This document shows positions 35,144-44,109 of a stretch of 64,000 bases of DNA, one piece after another; the stretch's first letter is position 1; each line of letters begins with the position of its first letter. Position numbers and translations under genes: made by a program. Location of the stretch: the NCBI GenBank assembly GCA_003001975.1, contig PVUG01000008.1, positions 1-64,000 on the forward strand, given 5' to 3'. This DNA is from Martelella mediterranea. GTDB taxonomy: Bacteria > Pseudomonadota > Alphaproteobacteria > Rhizobiales > Rhizobiaceae. Under the pieces are notes generated by a model. That model was given only the letters and a program-made list of their open reading frames with translations, was not told where the DNA came from and searched no databases.

Positions 35144-36991
35144 ATGACCTACGATCCCAACACCGCCAACCCGCTCTCTGGCAATCCGCTCAAGACGCGA
35201 GGCGATATCGAAACAGCGCTTCACGGCCTGTTCAACCCGCTGCTGCCGTTTTTCTCCGAAGGCCGCGCGCGTGTCCGCCTCAGCGGCAGTGCCGCCCATT
35301 TCGATCGGATCGCCGCCGATGTCGAAGGCTTTGCCCGGCCGCTCTGGGGGCTGACGCCTTATGCCGCCGGTGGCGGCTCCTTCGATTACTGGGATTATTT
35401 CCGTGAAGGCATTGCCAATGGCATGGACCCCGACCACCCGGAATTCTGGGGTACGGTCGAGCGCACCGATCAGCGCATGGTTGAAATGGCCGCGATCGGC
35501 TTCACGCTGCGCATGGTTCCCGAAAAGGTCTGGGACCCGCTGCCGGGCAAGGCGAAAGACAATATCGCGACCTATCTCAAAAACCTTCGTCGTTTTCCCT
35601 ATGCCGACAACAACTGGAAGTTCTTCCGCATTCTCGTGGATATGGGATTGGAGCGGGTCGGTGTCGATTTCGACCGGACGCTGACGGAGCAATATCTGGA
35701 AGAACTCGACGGGTTTTATCTGGGCGATGGCTGGTATCGCGACGGCAATGTCCGCCGGATCGATCACTACATTCCCTTCGCGATGCATTTCTACGGGCTG
35801 ATCTATGCAAAACTCGCCGCACCCGGCGATGCGCGGGCAAACGCCTATCGCGAGCGCGCGGCGCTTTTTGCGAAAGACATTCAGCACTGGTTCGATGACG
35901 ACGGCGGGGCGCTCGCCTTCGGCCGCAGCCTCACCTATCGCTTTGCCTGCGGCGGTTTCTGGGGCGCACTTGCCTTTGCCGATGTCGAGGCGCTGCCCTG
36001 GGCCGAGATCAAGGGCCATTTCATGCGGCATCTTAGGTGGTGGTCGCGCCATCCCATTGCCGATCGCGACGGCGTGCTGTCGGTCGGTTACGGTTATCCC
36101 AACCTGTTCATGAGCGAGAGTTACAATTCGGCAGGCTCCCCCTACTGGGCACTGAAAGCCTTTCTGCCGCTGGCGCTTGGCGCGGATCATCCTTTCTGGC
36201 AGGCAAAGGAGGCAGCACCGGATTTCGGCAGTGCCCCCGTCCCCCTGAAGCATCCCGGCATGGTCATGAACCATCAGAAGGGCAATGTCGTCGCGCTATC
36301 TTCCGGTCAACAGAACCACCATATGCGGCACGGTGCGGAGAAATATGCCAAATTCGTCTATTCCTCGCGCTACGCCTTTTCGGTCGAGGTTGACGAGCGC
36401 GGCTATCGGCGCGGCGCCTTTGACGGCATGCTGGCGCTTTCCGATGACATGCGTCATTACCGTGTCCGCGAGGACAATGAAATCGCTCAGATCGCCAGCG
36501 ACAAGCTTTTCGCCCGCTGGAAGCCTTGGGATGACGTAACGGTGGAGACCTGGCTGGTTCCGGCCGGAGACTGGCATTTGCGGATACACCGCATCGAAAC
36601 GCCGCGTACGCTTCACACAACCGAGGGCGGCTTTGCCATCGCACGCGCCGATCTCGACGCCGACTTCTGCCGGGAGGAAGCCGGTTTTGCGCTTGCGCAA
36701 TCGGATACGGACCTGAGCCAGATCCGGGACCTTTCGCCGAAAGTCAGGCGCGAAGGCCGGGCACAGAAGGCTCTGCCAAATACCAATCTGATTGTCGCAA
36801 AGACCATCGTGCCCCAACTTCTGGGGGAAATTCCGGCTGGCAAAACCGTGCTGGCAACCGCCGTTTCGGTGACGCTCGAAGGCGTTGATCCAGGCAAGGC
36901 ACCGATCGTGCCGGATATCGCCGAACTTGAGGTGCTGTTTCAACGCGACGGCGTGACGGTCAGCGCCATCGATATTGCGGAGAGAACCTGA
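35144..36991 (+). CDS. DUF2264 domain protein (probable glycan-acting enzyme)
   Basis: 615 residues without signal peptide, full-length DUF2264: an N-terminal alpha/alpha-barrel-like region (LWGLTPYAAGGG, NNWKFFRILVDMGLERVG, DGWYRDG) and a C-terminal beta-rich part. From memory, DUF2264 members were assigned to a glycoside hydrolase family acting on glucuronides (GH154); I cannot confirm that here. The ATG is directly after the ATPase stop and its stop overlaps the dehydrogenase start by one base. It probably acts in the cytoplasm on the imported oligosaccharide. Confidence 0.85.
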   Translation: MTYDPNTANPLSGNPLKTRGDIETALHGLFNPLLPFFSEGRARVRLSGSAAHFDRIAADVEGFARPLWGLTPYAAGGGSFDYWDYFREGIANGMDPDHPEFWGTVERTDQRMVEMAAIGFTLRMVPEKVWDPLPGKAKDNIATYLKNLRRFPYADNNWKFFRILVDMGLERVGVDFDRTLTEQYLEELDGFYLGDGWYRDGNVRRIDHYIPFAMHFYGLIYAKLAAPGDARANAYRERAALFAKDIQHWFDDDGGALAFGRSLTYRFACGGFWGALAFADVEALPWAEIKGHFMRHLRWWSRHPIADRDGVLSVGYGYPNLFMSESYNSAGSPYWALKAFLPLALGADHPFWQAKEAAPDFGSAPVPLKHPGMVMNHQKGNVVALSSGQQNHHMRHGAEKYAKFVYSSRYAFSVEVDERGYRRGAFDGMLALSDDMRHYRVREDNEIAQIASDKLFARWKPWDDVTVETWLVPAGDWHLRIHRIETPRTLHTTEGGFAIARADLDADFCREEAGFALAQSDTDLSQIRDLSPKVRREGRAQKALPNTNLIVAKTIVPQLLGEIPAGKTVLATAVSVTLEGVDPGKAPIVPDIAELEVLFQRDGVTVSAIDIAERT

Positions 36992-37998
36992 TGCGCCCGC
37001 GCCTGAGCTTCGCCATGGCAGCGGCAAAGACGCTGCACGTCTTCGATGAGCGCCTTTACAACCGGCTCGCGGCCTGTTGCGAGATCCTTTCGAAAACCCC
37101 GATGGAGGATTTCACGACGCCTCAGGCACGCGCGCAACTAGCGGTGACCGATATTCTGGTCACCGGATGGGGCGCTCCTTTTGTCAACACGGAGGTGCTG
37201 CCTCTTGCACCCCGATTGCGCCTGATTGCACATGCCGCTGGAACGGTGAAATACACGGTCGGCGAGGCAGTTTACACAGCCGGCATAACCGTGACCAATG
37301 CGGCGGCGGCCAATGCCGTGCCGGTGGCAGAATATACGCTCGCGGCAATCATTTTTGCCAACAAACGGCTATTCGAACTGCACGATATCTACCGCAAGGA
37401 CTGCGACAGGCGCGCGACCTGGGCGCTGATGAACGAGCCCATCGGAAATTACCGCCGTACGGTCGGGTTGATCGGCGCATCGCGCATTGGCCGCAAGGTG
37501 GCAGAGCTGCTTGAAGTGCTCGACGTTGAGGTATTGCTTTACGATCCGTATGTCACGGCAAACGATCCCATTACTGCGCAGGCGAAACTCGTCGATCTTC
37601 AGACATTGCTGCGGGAATCGGATACGATTTCGCTGCACGCGCCGGCGCTGCCGGCAACGCGACACATGATCGGCGCGGAACAGTTTGCACTGATGCGCGA
37701 CGGCGCCACTTTCATCAACACCGCCCGTGGCATGCTTGTCGATCACGATGCCATGATCGATGAGCTGGCGACAGGCCGGATCAATGCGATCATCGATGTC
37801 ACCAGCCCGGAAGTTCTTGACCCCGGCTCGCCGCTCTATACCTTGCCCAATGTTTTCCTCACGCCGCATGCCGCAGGCGCTGGCGGGCTTGAACGGCTGC
37901 GGCTGGGAGAAATGGCGGTGGAGGAGATCGAACGATTCGTTTCCGGCCGTCCGCTTGAACACGCAATCGAACCCCACCTACTGGAGCGACTGGCATGA
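36991..37998 (+). CDS. D-isomer-specific 2-hydroxyacid dehydrogenase family protein
   Basis: 335 residues. The NAD-binding Rossmann motif is GLIGASRIGRKVAELL (GxGxxG variant, with Ala-Ser in place of the second glycine position), followed by the acidic YDPYV, and the catalytic region FINTARGMLVDHDAM (Arg), EVLDPGSPLY (Glu) and LTPHAAG (His). It reduces or oxidises 2-hydroxy/2-oxo acids. It overlaps the DUF2264 stop (TGATG) and shares ATGA with the fusion gene after it. A role in handling a sugar acid or 2-oxo acid product is inferred. Confidence 0.9.
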   Translation: MRPRLSFAMAAAKTLHVFDERLYNRLAACCEILSKTPMEDFTTPQARAQLAVTDILVTGWGAPFVNTEVLPLAPRLRLIAHAAGTVKYTVGEAVYTAGITVTNAAAANAVPVAEYTLAAIIFANKRLFELHDIYRKDCDRRATWALMNEPIGNYRRTVGLIGASRIGRKVAELLEVLDVEVLLYDPYVTANDPITAQAKLVDLQTLLRESDTISLHAPALPATRHMIGAEQFALMRDGATFINTARGMLVDHDAMIDELATGRINAIIDVTSPEVLDPGSPLYTLPNVFLTPHAAGAGGLERLRLGEMAVEEIERFVSGRPLEHAIEPHLLERLA

Positions 37999-39644
37999 GC
38001 CTGGCCCTCAAAGACGATGATGACGAGAAACGCCTGCACGAAGCACGGCTGCAGTTTCTGACATGGGAGCGAACGCCGGAGGATATCGATGCGCCTGCCC
38101 ACCGCGCACGCTGCGCCGACCTTGCGAAAAATGCCGGCGCCGAGATCGATGCGACGGCCTATATCGCGGAGAAGGCGGCCGTCTTTACCGACCGGCTTTC
38201 GCTTGGGGCGGCATCCTATATTGCCGGCTATGCCGTCGTACGCGGTGACATCACCATCGGCGCGGATTGCACGGTCAATGCCTATGCCTGCCTGGCCGGC
38301 ACGGTTTCCTGTGGCGATCATGTGCGGATCGCCTCGCACGCGCAGATCATGGGCTTCAACCACGGTTATGAAGACCCTGATATCCCGATCTCGCGGCAGC
38401 CGCATGAAAGCCGGGGCATCATTATCGAGGACGATGTCTGGATCGGTGCGAATGTGGTGGTGCTCGACGGTGTGCGGATCGGCCGGGGCGCAGTGATCGC
38501 CGCCGGCGCGACCGTCACCCGCGATATTCCGCCTTACATGATCGCCGCCGGCGTGCCTGCCAAGCCGATCCGCCGGCGCGGCGAGAAGCGCGTCGATGCG
38601 ACTGCGGATATCGATACCGCCCTTGAGACCGTCGGCAACAAGGTGAAGGCCGAGTGGCGCGCGATCCTGGCGCAAAACATGCGCGATGGCGTTTATGTCT
38701 CGCGCGAAGCCGACGGCGCCCTCCGCCCGAGCATGCGCCATTTATGCGATGCAATCGAGATTGCCGCGGGTCTCGATGAAAGGCCGGAGGGGCTCGATAT
38801 CACTGCGGCTATCGAGACGCTGAAGGCGGTTCAGGACCCCGAAACGGGTCTTTTCCCCGATCCCCGCCAGCCACCGAAGCCGGACCGGCCGCAACGCGAA
38901 GACGGTCTCGCCTTATACAATGTTCTGTCGGTCGGTTATGCTCTGGAAGTGCTTGGCAGCCGCCCGGATCATCCCGTCAGCGCTGTCGAACTTGATGCAC
39001 CGGACCTCTGCGCCTGGCTGGAGGGCCTGCCCTGGCGGAACAATGCCTGGGGCGCGGGGGCGGCCGTCGATGCGATCGGAACCGCGCTTTATTTCAATGC
39101 GCGTTACTTCTCGACCGGCCGGGCGCGTGAAACCCTGTTCGGCTGGCTTGCGCTTCATGTCGACAGAGCAACCGGGCTGTGGGGTTCGCCGCGCGCGGCG
39201 GACGGACTGCTGCAGCCGGTCAACGGCTTTTACCGCCTGACACGGGGCACCTATGCGCAGTTCGGCATGCCGGTGCCCGACCCCGAGGCGGCGATCAATT
39301 CCGTGATCACCAACTATCGCAATCACGACGGTTTTTCAGGCGCGACCTACACCGCCTGCAATCTGCTCGATACCATCCACCCGCTGCTCATATGCCTGGC
39401 CCAGACGGATCACCGCCGTGCAGAGGCGGAGGCGATTGCCCGCGCGATCATCACACACGCGCCGTCACGCTGGCAGGAGGGCGCGGGTTTCGCCTTCGCC
39501 GACGGACAGGAGCCGGGGCTTCAGGGCACGGAAATGTGGCTGTCGGTCATTCATCTGGCGGCAAAACTGCTGAAGCGGCAGGATGCGCTTTGCTATGTGC
39601 CAAAGGGCGTCCACCGCACCGAGGCCGTCGGCCTCGGACTTTAA
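37995..39644 (+). CDS. Fusion: hexapeptide-repeat acyltransferase + alpha/alpha-toroid domain
   Basis: 549 residues. Residues 50-200 form a left-handed beta-helix acyltransferase: VVRGDITIGADCTVNAYAC, then a GFNHGYEDP active-site-like histidine segment, then DDVWIGANVVVL, GAVIAAGATV and IAAGVPAKPI. Residues 220-540 are a separate helical region with repeats of the type PETGLFPDP, ATGLWGSPRAADGLLQPVNGFY and HDGFSGATYTACNLLDTIHP, resembling an alpha/alpha toroid (terpenoid cyclase/glycosidase-like fold). I do not recognise a named family for the C-terminal half. It may acylate or deacylate and process a sugar in one polypeptide. Four-base overlap with the dehydrogenase gene. Confidence 0.75.
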   Translation: MSLALKDDDDEKRLHEARLQFLTWERTPEDIDAPAHRARCADLAKNAGAEIDATAYIAEKAAVFTDRLSLGAASYIAGYAVVRGDITIGADCTVNAYACLAGTVSCGDHVRIASHAQIMGFNHGYEDPDIPISRQPHESRGIIIEDDVWIGANVVVLDGVRIGRGAVIAAGATVTRDIPPYMIAAGVPAKPIRRRGEKRVDATADIDTALETVGNKVKAEWRAILAQNMRDGVYVSREADGALRPSMRHLCDAIEIAAGLDERPEGLDITAAIETLKAVQDPETGLFPDPRQPPKPDRPQREDGLALYNVLSVGYALEVLGSRPDHPVSAVELDAPDLCAWLEGLPWRNNAWGAGAAVDAIGTALYFNARYFSTGRARETLFGWLALHVDRATGLWGSPRAADGLLQPVNGFYRLTRGTYAQFGMPVPDPEAAINSVITNYRNHDGFSGATYTACNLLDTIHPLLICLAQTDHRRAEAEAIARAIITHAPSRWQEGAGFAFADGQEPGLQGTEMWLSVIHLAAKLLKRQDALCYVPKGVHRTEAVGLGL

Positions 39645-39671
39645 GCCGCAATCAACGGGGAGAGGACAATT

Positions 39672-40325
39672 ATGGTAAGGCGAAAGGCGCTTGTGGTTTA
39701 CGGCGGCATGGAGCTTCACACGCCCAGACAAGGGGCGGAAACCGTTCGTCATATCCTGGAGGAACATGATTTTGCAGTCGAGGTGACCGACGACTATGAC
39801 GCGCTCGGCGCTGCGGATGTCGGCGCCAATGCGCTCGTGGTGCCGGTGATCACCGATGGCGAGCTTGAAAAGGACAGGATGGCCAATCTGATCGCGGCGG
39901 TGCAGGCGGGGACCGGTCTTGCCGGTTATCACATGGGGCTTGCGACCAGCTTCCGCTCAAGCGTGCCGTTCCGATATGCCGCAAGCTGCTACTGGGTGTC
40001 CCACCCCGGCAATATCATCACTTACACGGTCGACGTCACCCGCCCGGACCACCCGATCATGGCAGGCATAGAGAGCTTCGAACACACATCGGAACAATAT
40101 TATCTGAATTACGACCCCGCTATCGAAGTGCTGGCGACCACAACATTTTCCGGCGAATTCCACCCTTGGCGCAAGGATGTGGTCATGCCGGTGGTCTTTA
40201 CCACGACACATGGCCAAGGCAGGGTGTTTTACTCCTCGCTCGGCCACACGGCCGACGAGCTCGACCTTCCCGCAGTGCGCACCATATTAACCCGTGGCCT
40301 GCTCTGGGCGGCCCGGGCGCTGTAA
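39672..40325 (+). CDS. ThuA-like domain protein
   Basis: 217 residues of the ThuA (trehalose utilisation) flavodoxin/GATase-like fold: KALVVYGGMELHTPRQGAE, GLAGYHMGLATSF, DHPIMAGIESF, and the late strand MPVVFTTTHGQGRVFYSSLGHT with a histidine typical of ThuA. Members occur beside sugar ABC transporters and sugar oxidoreductases, but their activity is unresolved. It follows the fusion gene by 27 bases (GGGGAGAGGA before ATG) and is the last gene of locus C. The start is firm. Confidence 0.9.
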   Translation: MVRRKALVVYGGMELHTPRQGAETVRHILEEHDFAVEVTDDYDALGAADVGANALVVPVITDGELEKDRMANLIAAVQAGTGLAGYHMGLATSFRSSVPFRYAASCYWVSHPGNIITYTVDVTRPDHPIMAGIESFEHTSEQYYLNYDPAIEVLATTTFSGEFHPWRKDVVMPVVFTTTHGQGRVFYSSLGHTADELDLPAVRTILTRGLLWAARAL

Positions 40326-40335
40326 CCGCTCCCGA

Positions 40336-40361
40336 CAAAACGCCCAGGCGCATGTGGGCGT
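40336..40361 (-). terminator. Intrinsic terminator downstream of tRNA-Arg
   Basis: ACGCCCA (40340-40346) pairs with TGGGCGT (40355-40361); on the minus strand the hairpin is followed by TTTTGTC. The hairpin is perfect and symmetric, but only the minus strand has a T-run. It ends the tRNA transcript about 65 bases past the tRNA 3' end, and it may also affect the ThuA transcript coming the other way. Confidence 0.5.
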
Positions 40362-40425
40362 CCCTGACCGGTTGCGAGCGAGGCCGACACCCTCAGAGCG
40401 TTTCAGGCTGAAATGAACAAGAAAA

Positions 40426-40502
40426 TGGTGATCCCGACGCGATTCGAACGCGTGACCCTCAGATTAGGAATCTGATGCTCTATCCTGCTGAGCTACGGGA
40501 CC
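40426..40502 (-). tRNA. tRNA-Arg (anticodon CCT)
   Basis: 77 bases including an encoded CCA. The acceptor arms GGTCCCG and CGGGATC pair (one G-U); the D arm contains AGCTCAGCAGGATAGAGC; the anticodon stem TCAGA/TCTGA closes the seven-base loop TTCCTAA with anticodon CCT; the T arm has GTTCGAATC. It decodes AGG. A terminator lies downstream, and the M20 peptidase gene ends upstream on the same strand. Confidence 0.97.
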
Positions 40503-40516
40503 ACTCGCCTCTCAAT

Positions 40517-40545
40517 ACAAAAGCGAGGGCTTGATGAAAAGCCCT
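40517..40545 (-). terminator. Intrinsic terminator of the M20 peptidase gene
   Basis: Perfect AGGGCTT/AAGCCCT hairpin with a six-base loop (40526-40545), followed on the minus strand by CGCTTTTGT. It is 28 bases past the stop codon of the peptidase gene. Confidence 0.55.
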
Positions 40546-40572
40546 GATTTGCACGAATGCGGCAATGGCCGC

Positions 40573-41736
40573 TTATTCGGCAAGTCGGGTTTCGACAAGG
40601 CGGACCCAATAGGAAATGCCGTAGGGCAGAGCCGCATCGTTGAAATCATATTCGGCATTGTGAAGCTCGGCCGTGCTGCCGTTGCCCATCAGGATGAAAG
40701 CGCCCGGGCGCGCTTCCAGCATGTAGGAAAAATCCTCTGCTGCGGTCCACGGCGCAAATTCCTTGTCGACGGCGTCTTCACCCGCCACGGTTTGCGCTGC
40801 GGCAATGGCGTGGCGCGTTTCTTCCGGGTGATTGACCGTCGGCGGATAGTTGCGGACATAGCTCACTTCCGCCACGCCGCCATGGGAAACGGCCGTCATT
40901 TCGGCAATCGCCTTGATCCGCCGCTCGGCGAGATCGCGGTTTTCGGGCGTAAAGGAACGCACGGTTCCGCCAAGCTCGGCCTCGCCGGGGATGATATTGT
41001 GGGCAAAGCCCGCATGGAACTCCGTGATCGAGACCACCAGCGCGCCCACCGGATCGGCATTGCGCGAGACAATGGTCTGGACCGCATTGACAATCTGGCT
41101 GCCGATCACGATCGGATCGACCGATTTCTGCGGTTGCGCGGCATGCCCGCCATCGCCCTTGATCACAATCCGGAATTCGTCGGTCGCAGCCATGATCGGC
41201 CCCGGGCGGATAGCGAAGGTGCCGACCGGCCGGCCGGGGAAGTTGTGCATGCCATAGACCTCGGCAATCGCAAAACGCTCCATCAGACCGTCGTCGATCA
41301 TCGCCTTGCCGCCAGCCCCGCCTTCCTCTGCCGGCTGGAAGATCAGCACCACAGTGCCGGCAAAGTTGCGGTTTTCGGCCAGAAGGTTTGCGGCCCCCAG
41401 AAGCATCGCCATATGCCCGTCATGGCCACAGGCATGCATCTTGCCGTCCGTTTTCGAGGCCCATTCCTTGCCGCTCTGCTCGGCAATCGGCAGGGCATCC
41501 ATATCGGCACGAAGCCCGATCGTGCGCTCACCGGCGCGATTGCCGCGGATCACCCCGACAACACCGATCCCGCCGACGCCTTCGACGACCTCATCGACAC
41601 CGAAAGACCGCAATTTGTCGGCAATGAACGCCGCCGTATCGACAACGTCATAAAGGAGTTCGGGATGCTGGTGGAGAAACCGCCGCCATTTCGTGGCTTC
41701 ATCCTGAAGTTCTGCGGCACTGTTCAACACCGGCAT
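40573..41736 (-). CDS. M20 family metallo-amidohydrolase (aminoacylase/hippurate hydrolase-like)
   Basis: 387 residues of the M20D group: HQHPELLYDV, the zinc-site motifs GLRADMDALP, HACGHDGHMAMLLG and QPAEEGGAGGKAMI (metal ligand Glu-Glu), MHNFPGRPVG, and the dimerisation domain about 185-295 with GGHAAQPQKSVDP. It hydrolyses N-acyl or N-aryl amino acids in the cytoplasm. The start at 41736 follows AGGGGT; the longer frame to 41814 is not supported. The gene is monocistronic and diverges from dacA. Confidence 0.93.
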   Translation of the reverse strand: MPVLNSAAELQDEATKWRRFLHQHPELLYDVVDTAAFIADKLRSFGVDEVVEGVGGIGVVGVIRGNRAGERTIGLRADMDALPIAEQSGKEWASKTDGKMHACGHDGHMAMLLGAANLLAENRNFAGTVVLIFQPAEEGGAGGKAMIDDGLMERFAIAEVYGMHNFPGRPVGTFAIRPGPIMAATDEFRIVIKGDGGHAAQPQKSVDPIVIGSQIVNAVQTIVSRNADPVGALVVSITEFHAGFAHNIIPGEAELGGTVRSFTPENRDLAERRIKAIAEMTAVSHGGVAEVSYVRNYPPTVNHPEETRHAIAAAQTVAGEDAVDKEFAPWTAAEDFSYMLEARPGAFILMGNGSTAELHNAEYDFNDAALPYGISYWVRLVETRLAE

Positions 41737-41872
41737 TAAGCATACCCCTGAAAATTTTCGAAATTCATTGTAAAAGACGCTAATAGATGTGGGATCGGAC
41801 ATATCCGCACACAAGGATTTTGCCTTTCAAGGGGTATATCGATAAGAAGCATCAGGCAAGTGGAGAAGCTTC

Positions 41873-43003
41873 GTGTTTCAAATGATACCGTCAAGACCCG
41901 CGCACGGACGGCTGAGCGCCCTGATCGCTTTATGGATCGTCACCACCACGCTTGCGATGTGCGGCGCTGCGGGGAAAGCCTCTGCCAACCCCTATATCAT
42001 TGTCGATGCCCGGACGGAGCGCGTGCTCGCCGCCGATGAACCGTTCAAACGCTGGTATCCGGCCTCGCTCGCCAAGCTGATGACGGCCTATCTGGTGTTT
42101 GAGGACATGAAGGCCGGGCGGCTCGACCCCGAGGCGACGATCACATTCTCGGCGGCGGCGGCCAACGAACCCGCCTCGAAAATGTACTTCGCCCCCGGCA
42201 CCAGAGTGACCGTCGACAACGCGCTCAAGATGATGCTGGTGCATTCGGCAAATGATGCTGCCCGCGCTGTCGCCGAACACGCTGTCGGCGGACGGCAGGC
42301 CTTCATCGACCGGATGAACAACACCGCCAAAAGGCTCGGCATGACGGATACGCATTTCGTCAACGCCAACGGCATGAACTCGATGAGCGATCCGCAACCC
42401 GGCCAGCATACCACGGCCCGCGACATGGCCGTGCTGGCCATCGCGATTGAAAAGACCTTTCCGGAATATCTCGATTATTTCGACATTCCCGGCATTGCCA
42501 CCGATAGCGGAAAATACCGCAACACCAATCTCCTGATCGGCAATTTCGACGGTGCCATCGGCATGAAGACCGGTTTCGTCTGCGCTTCGGGCTATAATCA
42601 GGTGTCTTTTGCCAAGCGCAAAGGCCGCGAAGTCGTCGTTGTCGCCTTTGGCGCGCCGAGCGTTCCCGCCCGGGCCGAAAAGGCCGCCGAGCTGCTGCAA
42701 CGCGGGCTGACGGCAACCGAGCGCAACGGCCCGAGACTGGACAGCTATCTGCCGCCGCCGGCACCCGACAGGCCGGTTGCCGACGTCACCAACGCGATTT
42801 GCAGCGCCGAAGCGGTCCAGAACCGGGTCATCCTGCGGGATGACGACGGCAATCTGATGTTTTCCTCGCCCTATCTGAAGCCGCTTTCGAAAGACTTTGC
42901 CACGGTCGATGCCTACCGCCTGCCCAACGATACGGAAATGGCGGCAAGCACGCTCGATGATCTGAAAACCGTGCCGCTGCCCTATGCCCGGCCCGTCCAG
43001 TAG
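41873..43003 (+). CDS. D-alanyl-D-alanine carboxypeptidase (S11, penicillin-binding protein 5/6 type)
   Basis: 376 residues. A signal sequence with cleavage near ASANP precedes the penicillin-binding fold: nucleophile Ser65 and Lys68 in SLAK, the second motif SAN (VHSANDAARA) and KTG in GMKTGFVCASG. It removes the terminal D-Ala from peptidoglycan pentapeptides in the periplasm. The DacA-type membrane-anchoring helix is not obvious at the C-terminus. The likely start is GTG at 41873 with GGAG seven bases upstream; ATG at 41882 is the alternative. Confidence 0.95.
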   Translation: MFQMIPSRPAHGRLSALIALWIVTTTLAMCGAAGKASANPYIIVDARTERVLAADEPFKRWYPASLAKLMTAYLVFEDMKAGRLDPEATITFSAAAANEPASKMYFAPGTRVTVDNALKMMLVHSANDAARAVAEHAVGGRQAFIDRMNNTAKRLGMTDTHFVNANGMNSMSDPQPGQHTTARDMAVLAIAIEKTFPEYLDYFDIPGIATDSGKYRNTNLLIGNFDGAIGMKTGFVCASGYNQVSFAKRKGREVVVVAFGAPSVPARAEKAAELLQRGLTATERNGPRLDSYLPPPAPDRPVADVTNAICSAEAVQNRVILRDDDGNLMFSSPYLKPLSKDFATVDAYRLPNDTEMAASTLDDLKTVPLPYARPVQ

Positions 43004-43011
43004 CGCAATCC

Positions 43012-44103
43012 ATGTACATGCCCCCTGCCCCCATTCCCGTTTCGATCGTCACCGGCTTCCTCGGCGCCGGCAAGTCGACGCTCTTGAACCGGCTTCTGCA
43101 AGACCCCGCGCTGAGCGATGCCGCAGTGATCATCAACGAGTTCGGTGAAGTCGGCATCGATCATCTTCTGGTGCAAGGCTCTTCAGATTCGATCATCGAA
43201 CTGTCCAACGGATGCCTGTGCTGCACGGTGCGCGGTGAACTGATCGACACCCTTGCCGACCTGCTAGACCGGATCCAGACGGAAAAGGTGAAACCGGTCA
43301 GCCGGGTCATCATCGAAACCACCGGCCTGGCCGATCCGGTTCCGGTTCTGCTGGCGATCATGGCCCATCCGGCCATCGCCATGGCGTTTCGTATCGACGG
43401 TGTCGTGACCCTGGTCGATGCGCTGACGGGCGCCGATACGCTGGCCCGCCATGACGAGGCCGTGCGCCAGGCCGCCGTTGCCGACCGGCTGGTGATCACC
43501 AAGACCGATCTGGCGGCTTCCGCGGATCGTGACGATCTCGTCAGAACGCTGGAACGCCTCAACCCGATGGCCGAGATCATCGATGTTGCCGATGCGCCTG
43601 CGTCCGGGCCTGACCTTCTGGTGACGGGCCTGTTCGACCCGGCCCGCAAGGCGCCGTCTGTCGGCGAATGGCTTGCGGCGGAAGACCATCAGCACAGCCA
43701 TCACCACCATCACGACGTCAATCGCCATGGCGAACACATCCGCGCCTTCGCGCTCACCGCCGGCAGGGTGGCGTCGCCGGCGGCCATCGAGGCGTTTCAG
43801 CACCGGCTTGCCGCCGAATATGGCGACAATCTCCTGCGTCTGAAGGGTGTTGTCGCACTTTCCGGCGATGACCGGCCGCTGGTGGTTCACGGGGTGCGGG
43901 ATATGGTCTACCCGCCAAGCCGGCTTGCAGCGCAAAGCGGTGCGGAAAGCGAGCAAACCCGGCTGGTGGTGATCACGCGCGATCTTCCGGAAACGGTCGT
44001 GCGGGAGCTTTTCGAAACCTATCTCGACCGCCCCGGCATCGACCGGCCCGACCGGGCCGCGCTCGATGACAACCCGCTTTCGGCCTTCGGCTTCAAGGCA
44101 TAG
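43012..44103 (+). CDS. CobW/COG0523 family G3E GTPase (metal chaperone)
   Basis: 363 residues. P-loop GFLGAGKST (15-23), the metal-binding CxCC in NGCLCCTV, ETTGLADP (Walker B/switch), and the guanine-specificity TKTD. A histidine-rich linker (EDHQHSHHHHHDVNRHGEH, about residues 223-241) precedes the C-terminal CobW_C domain. It likely delivers zinc or another divalent metal. The cobalt-chelatase genes cobST lie about 8 kb away, so a direct role in cobalamin synthesis is possible but unproven; the true rhizobial CobW is usually next to cobN. Starts eight bases after dacA. Confidence 0.93.
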   Translation: MYMPPAPIPVSIVTGFLGAGKSTLLNRLLQDPALSDAAVIINEFGEVGIDHLLVQGSSDSIIELSNGCLCCTVRGELIDTLADLLDRIQTEKVKPVSRVIIETTGLADPVPVLLAIMAHPAIAMAFRIDGVVTLVDALTGADTLARHDEAVRQAAVADRLVITKTDLAASADRDDLVRTLERLNPMAEIIDVADAPASGPDLLVTGLFDPARKAPSVGEWLAAEDHQHSHHHHHDVNRHGEHIRAFALTAGRVASPAAIEAFQHRLAAEYGDNLLRLKGVVALSGDDRPLVVHGVRDMVYPPSRLAAQSGAESEQTRLVVITRDLPETVVRELFETYLDRPGIDRPDRAALDDNPLSAFGFKA

Positions 44104-44109
44104 AGCGTT

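Noticed and set aside
34703-36274. A 523-codon open frame on the minus strand
   Set aside because: Antisense to DppF-type and DUF2264 genes that are part of a tightly overlapping operon.
43708-43755. Histidine codon run in CobW as a simple-sequence repeat
   Set aside because: It is a mixed His/Asp/Asn/Gly linker common in metal chaperones, not a tandem repeat.
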